From Cedecea lapagei (GTDB lineage: Bacteria > Pseudomonadota > Gammaproteobacteria > Enterobacterales > Enterobacteriaceae): a DNA stretch of 64,000 bases. Within the stretch, counting starts at the first letter, position 1, and each line of letters opens with the position of its first letter. The position numbers and the translations under genes are program-made. The DNA is taken from contig NZ_LR134201.1 of NCBI RefSeq assembly GCF_900635955.1, positions 3,348,001 through 3,412,000 of the forward strand, given 5' to 3'. The notes under the pieces were generated by a model that saw only the letters and a list, made by a program, of their open reading frames with translations, did no database searches and had not been told where the DNA came from. Below are positions 61,601-64,000 of the stretch, piece after piece.

Positions 61601-61869
61601 GTCGGCACCGAACCGTGGACGTTAAACCGGCGAAGATTGCCCACAATCCACAGCAGCTCCGTTTGCCCGCTTTTCTTGATCCAATGGCAGGCTACGGCCG
61701 TATTTCGACGGGCGCTCTTGCGCAGTAAACGCCTTAGCGTATCCAGCCCCTGCTGCGTAATCATCGTTTGCCAGCAGCCGTCCCCTTTGCGTTCCGCAAA
61801 CTGGTCGAGGATCTGGCAACTTTGTTCCCGTGCTTTTTTGCTGCACTGCGAAACAATCAATACGTTCAT
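58627..61869 (-). CDS. cas3f: Cas2-Cas3 fusion nuclease-helicase (type I-F)
   Basis: A 1080-residue fusion. Residues about 1-95 form the Cas2 domain (MNVLIVSQCSKKAREQSCQI) used with Cas1 for spacer integration. An HD nuclease follows (GLFHDFGKAGALFQKG near residue 118), then a superfamily 2 helicase with Walker A STGCGKTFANARI, DExx-type motif LVLDEPDDFD and motif III SSATLPPSL. It degrades targets marked by the Csy complex. The fusion is diagnostic of type I-F. Its ATG overlaps the cas1 stop by four bases. Confidence 0.97.
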   Translation of the reverse strand: MNVLIVSQCSKKAREQSCQILDQFAERKGDGCWQTMITQQGLDTLRRLLRKSARRNTAVACHWIKKSGQTELLWIVGNLRRFNVHGSVPTNRTSRDILRSKHESGWRSIESIAVLAAIAGLFHDFGKAGALFQKGLKGSSARGYQPFRHEWLSVRLFQALVGQQTDAQWLAQLGTLNPSDEKALLAQLYKDTQERTESPFIGLPPLAQVVAWLILSHHRLPQYLRKDAPPSFEQDNWLTAQLNANWNSRNHLKDGWSAQDFKNVWRFPEGTPLQSNTWREKARQLAKRAAHAVSVYEFGSMDQVFTLHMARLSLMLADHFYSSQMPRTAWQDTACATWANTDRATGELKQKLDEHNIGVAHHAFLLGRSLPILREHLPSITRHKGFRERAKHSRFHWQNRTWDVAQGLRERAERQGFFGINMASTGCGKTFANARIMYALSNEDKGCRFTVALGLRTLTLQTGDALREKLNLGEDDLAVLIGSSAVRELYEDKDDIDCSSASEEALFERHQYVHYDGVINQGPLRQLLDRDPKLSKLINAPVLVSTIDHIMPATEGTRGGRQIAPMLRLLTSDLVLDEPDDFDIADQHALCRLVNWAGMLGSRVLLSSATLPPSLVLALYSAYLSGRKAFQQACGEPGQTLNVCCAWFDEDESCSAELGATQPFFEHHNQFVQRRAKRLTVKPALREAKLLPIEVADREAASLAAMLQREILSLHACHHQTHPNGKTISLGLMRMANINPLVAMARALMSVPSPEGYCIHYCVYHSQHPLLFRSYIEKRLDAAFSRHDEQSLWQQPEIQKAIEQNLAMHHIFVVLGTSVIEVGRDWDADWGIAEPSSMRSIIQFAGRIQRHRQQKPQSANLLILSKNFKALRAGTQTAAYCKPGFENDTYRLSSHDLADILRPEQYQFVNSVPRILEPEGHYRKTKAYHNLSTLEHGRSYSDLLGAIEANKRPPAAAWWRKKISWSGELQRLTPFRQSLSEEQMFLFMAEEEDEPTFRMLDDMGWKDAGGIGSVELTLAGGVSSWLESDYAAAMLDLAERKNMELQQVSRFYGEINLRARKPGDAAWLYHPLLGVFRALG

Positions 61870-62852
61870 CCGCGCTCGCTCCTTAATGCCGCCGCCGTTT
61901 CCTGTAATGTTTCAATCATCAGATCGAGCGCCGCGGCCTGCTGGAACCCAGTAATACAGCGCTGGCGGAAGCTTTGGTTATCTTCCCCTTCCATGGCCGC
62001 AATAAAAGCCTGCGGCAATATCAGCGCATCCTTGATTAGATCTGCCAGGTCAAACACCAGCCCACCTCGTCGCGTCTTGCCGTGTAACACCGCGAGGCCA
62101 TGCGGTATTCCCATCACCCAGGCCGCTACCGCAGCGAGCCCGTATGCCAAATAGTTGCCTTGATCTAATAAACGGTTGGCGCCGTCAGTCCCTCCACCAC
62201 GTTTAGAACGCGTAAAGTCGCCATACTGCACCGCATCACTGGCTAATTTATAAAGGGCTTTAGTGAGCTGAGCTTCCTGCAGCATCAATTCATTATGGCT
62301 GGAGGCTTTTTCTATACCGGCGTGAAAGCGTTCTAACTTATCTTTTAATATTGTGATCTGGGGAGTAAAGCGTGTTTCCCGCATCATTTTGGCACCGGAC
62401 CAGTAACGCTCTATTTGCTGCAGTCGAATATATTGAAAACTCTTAGCGGCAATTAACCTTTTCTCTTCATCAAACCAAAATGATACCCAGTCCTGCAGAT
62501 ATTCTGTTGGACGATATTCACTTTGTGGTGTAACCCATGAAACATCGATATCGACTTCATTACCTGAGTAGAGGGGCGTTCCATCGCTCCCACAAAAACC
62601 GACCAGCACACCAGCCCTTGCAAACTCTCGCATGGCGGCCTGCGTGACAGATGTGCCGGTTCCCAGCATCACAACCGTGGTATTAGCTATGGGGATATTC
62701 CAGTAAAGAGAGGATTTACCTTCATCGGTAACATATTCCACTCGTCCACCGTTTACTAACACCCGGCAATATTGAAGATAATAAATATTTGCTCGTTTAG
62801 AATGAAGAATGGTTTTTAAGTCAGAAGGCATCAACATAGCTATTACATCCAT
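61866..62852 (-). CDS. cas1: Cas1 integrase (type I-F)
   Basis: A 328-residue spacer integrase. Metal ligands lie in QEAQLTKALYKLA (Glu), GLAVLHGKTRRGG (His) and FDLADLIKD (Asp). The N-terminus MDVIAMLMPSDLKTILHSKR aligns with Pseudomonas I-F Cas1, supporting the first ATG although no strong Shine-Dalgarno is seen. cas1 is first in a cas1-cas2/3 operon separate from the csy operon. Confidence 0.96.
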   Translation of the reverse strand: MDVIAMLMPSDLKTILHSKRANIYYLQYCRVLVNGGRVEYVTDEGKSSLYWNIPIANTTVVMLGTGTSVTQAAMREFARAGVLVGFCGSDGTPLYSGNEVDIDVSWVTPQSEYRPTEYLQDWVSFWFDEEKRLIAAKSFQYIRLQQIERYWSGAKMMRETRFTPQITILKDKLERFHAGIEKASSHNELMLQEAQLTKALYKLASDAVQYGDFTRSKRGGGTDGANRLLDQGNYLAYGLAAVAAWVMGIPHGLAVLHGKTRRGGLVFDLADLIKDALILPQAFIAAMEGEDNQSFRQRCITGFQQAAALDLMIETLQETAAALRSERG

Positions 62853-62865
62853 GCAATTGAATACA

Positions 62866-62888
62866 ATGCTCCCAAGGGAAGCATCATA
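62866..62888 (-). promoter_or_regulatory. Candidate cas1 promoter and hairpin
   Basis: On the minus strand TATGAT (62883-62888) is a good -10 about 31 bp upstream of the cas1 ATG. It is followed by an imperfect palindrome (ATGCTCCC-AA-GGGAAGCAT on the plus strand, 62866-62884) near the expected start, which may be an operator or 5' hairpin. Confidence 0.4.
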
Positions 62889-62993
62889 GCGTTTTTTTAC
62901 TTAAAAACTGATGATTTACTCAAAATAAATGATACCAGTAGTTCTGACAACATAGTGAATAAATTTCATTTAATGCATAAATGGGCGTTTAAT

Positions 62994-63141
62994 AATTTGA
63001 TCTGCCTGCACGGCAGTGAACTGAAGAAAACACAACCCGTGTCGCCTGTCCAGTTTCTAAGCTGCCTGCACGGCAGTGAACTGCGGTCGTCGCTGGATGA
63101 AGCTGTAACTGATTTTCTAAGCTGCCTGCACGGCAGTGAAC
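62994..63141 (-). CRISPR. Type I-F CRISPR array 2 (3 repeats, 2 spacers)
   Basis: Repeats at 63054-63081 and 63114-63141 plus a degenerate terminal copy at 62994-63021, with two 32-bp spacers. The repeats differ from array 1 at one loop base (GTGCA instead of GTACA). Orientation is as in array 1, with the leader at higher coordinates. The array lies about 140 bp upstream of cas1. Confidence 0.96.
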
Positions 63142-63300
63142 AAGAGATTTTCACATCTAACTCTCTGTTGCAATGAATAAAAGAGTCTCTTTTTCTCTTC
63201 ATACCCTTTTTTATACACTCCTGTACAACTCCATTAAATCAATAAGTTACAAGCTGAGTTTAAAAAAGGGTTCGCGAACGATCCGGCTTTGGCATCGCTG
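63142..63300 (-). promoter_or_regulatory. Leader of CRISPR array 2
   Basis: Homologous to the array 1 leader over ~160 bp. The IHF consensus AATCAATAAGTTA lies at 63237-63249, 96 bp from the first repeat, practically the same distance as in array 1 (97 bp). Confidence 0.8.
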
Positions 63301-63329
63301 AAACCATAGGAAAATCCGTTAATGGGCTG

Positions 63330-63427
63330 ATGACTAACCCGAATACCGCATTGCATCGACTAACAGAGGGAAATCTGTCGTGTGCTTGCTTGCCGCCGGA
63401 CGTATTGCGGCGTGGCCGGTTAGTCAT
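63330..63427. repeat. 98-bp unit bounded by perfect 10-bp inverted repeats
   Basis: ATGACTAACC (63330-63339) and GGTTAGTCAT (63418-63427) are perfect inverted repeats. Inside, CCGCA near the left end and a GCCGC/GCGGC hairpin near the right end suggest further pairing. It may be a REP-like or MITE-like element, or a structured RNA. No ORF. The rest of the gap to lldP (63301-63679) holds the LldR-type operators. Confidence 0.45.
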
Positions 63428-63497
63428 ATTTTCAAAATAATCAGGTGAGCCAACAACGTTAACTTATCGCCCTCTCTTCCGCCCGGAGGAGAGGCTA

Positions 63498-63637
63498 TTC
63501 GGTCCTACCAATTTCGCTAAAAACGTGCCCTTTTCTACAAATTACCGATAAAGGCCATCCAGACCGTTGCCAATAGTTAACACAAGATTAACCATTAGCC
63601 ATCATTTGCTCTACAAAGCAAAATTGGTCCTACCAAT
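63498..63637 (+). promoter_or_regulatory. Two LldR-type operators upstream of lldP
   Basis: TTCGGTCCTACCAAT (63498-63512) and ATTGGTCCTACCAAT (63623-63637) match the E. coli LldR operators (AATTGGCCCTACCAATT type). They are about 125 bp apart, suited to the DNA looping described for LldR. The second is 43 bp before the lldP ATG. Confidence 0.75.
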
Positions 63638-63679
63638 CTAATAAAAAACGATAAACGCCTCACCCTGGAGAACACCTGC

Positions 63680-64000
63680 ATGCAAGTCTGGCCACAACTC
63701 TACGATCCGCTCGGGAATATCTGGCTGTCGAGCCTGATTGCCGCGATCCCGATTCTGTTCTTCTTCTTCGCGCTGATTAAGCTGCGCATGAAGGGCTACA
63801 AAGCCGCGACGCTGACGGTATTTCTCGCCCTGCTGGTCGCGCTGTTTCTGTACCGCATGCCGTTGGACCGCGCGCTGGCCTCGGTGGTGTACGGGTTCTT
63901 CTATGGCCTGTGGCCCATCGCCTGGATAATTGTCGCCGCGGTGTTCGTCTATAAGATTTCGGTAAAAACCGGGCAGTTCAGCATTATCCGCTCCTCTATC
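63680..64000 (+). CDS. lldP: L-lactate permease LldP (partial, 5' end)
   Basis: The first 107 codons are seen. The protein starts MQVWPQLYDPLGNIWLSSLI, with hydrophobic segments and GFFYGLWPIAWIIVAAVFVY then KTGQFSIIRSS, matching E. coli LldP. LldP imports L-lactate, D-lactate and glycolate with protons. GGAG precedes the ATG, and LldR-type operators lie upstream, so an lldPRD operon is expected beyond the window. Confidence 0.93.
   Translation, partial: MQVWPQLYDPLGNIWLSSLIAAIPILFFFFALIKLRMKGYKAATLTVFLALLVALFLYRMPLDRALASVVYGFFYGLWPIAWIIVAAVFVYKISVKTGQFSIIRSSI

Noticed and set aside
62955..63202. Open frames across CRISPR array 2
   Set aside because: Same repeat artefact as in array 1.

Overview
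This 64 kb window is chromosomal DNA of an Enterobacteriaceae member. The left third follows the Escherichia coli order rlpA-dacA-ybeD-lipB-ybeF-lipA-tatE-ybeM-cspE-pagP-dcuC-dpiA-citCDEFXGT-rna-rnk. The proteins resemble their E. coli counterparts but are clearly diverged, and accessory genes replace much of what sits between these blocks. I cannot name the genus from the sequence alone.

Layout. 1-7.7 kb: peptidoglycan (rlpA end, dacA), lipoate synthesis (lipB, lipA), tatE, a nitrilase-family amidase, cspE and pagP; crcB is absent, and a 28-codon membrane-peptide ORF lies in the nitrilase-cspE gap. 7.9-14.6 kb: a five-gene copper/silver efflux operon (cusA, a CusB with a fused CusF domain, a TolC-type channel, CusF, and a Met/Cys-rich exported protein). 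15-24.3 kb: dcuC, an orphan dpiA response regulator without its kinase gene, and the citrate fermentation operon. 24.5-32.3 kb: rna, a gluconate permease with a one-base frameshift behind overlapping GntR-type operators, rnk, a PTS EIICB/LacI pair with a tandem operator, ybcJ, folD and the tRNA-Arg(UCU) gene. 32.4-44.2 kb: stress, hydrolase and hypothetical genes (ycaC, yjiN, uspG, a Tat-exported amidohydrolase beside an ankyrin protein and a divergent AllS-like regulator, a DUF2239/GIY-YIG/hydrolase operon). 44.4-49.1 kb: the selenoprotein formate dehydrogenase operon fdnGHI. 50.4-52.8 kb: a bufferin-type RiPP operon (DUF2282 precursor, DUF692/MNIO enzyme, DUF2063 partner, DoxX). 52.8-63.3 kb: a complete type I-F CRISPR-Cas locus with two arrays of the same orientation. 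63.5-64 kb: LldR-type operators and the start of lldP.

The most striking finding is in the gap between csy1 and cas3. Two CRISPR-repeat-like sequences, in the opposite orientation to both arrays, flank a 28-nt pseudo-spacer. Both Cas6f hairpins and the crRNA 5' handle are intact. The pseudo-spacer matches a site about 75 bp away, on the csy1 side, at 22 of 28 positions: the first 11 are perfect, a CC PAM is correctly placed, and two of the six mismatches fall at type I-F flipped-out positions. The target covers promoter-like elements pointing at csy1, and a 49-codon ORF with early AGA and AGG codons lies between target and csy1. This looks like a CreR/CreA-type crRNA-like regulator: either an autorepressor of the effector operon or the antitoxin of a CRISPR-guarding toxin module.

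Other themes are two separate copper-handling loci (Cus efflux and bufferin) and four one-base homopolymer differences that break the permease gene (one) and fdnG (three), which suggest base-calling errors in the assembly more than real gene decay.
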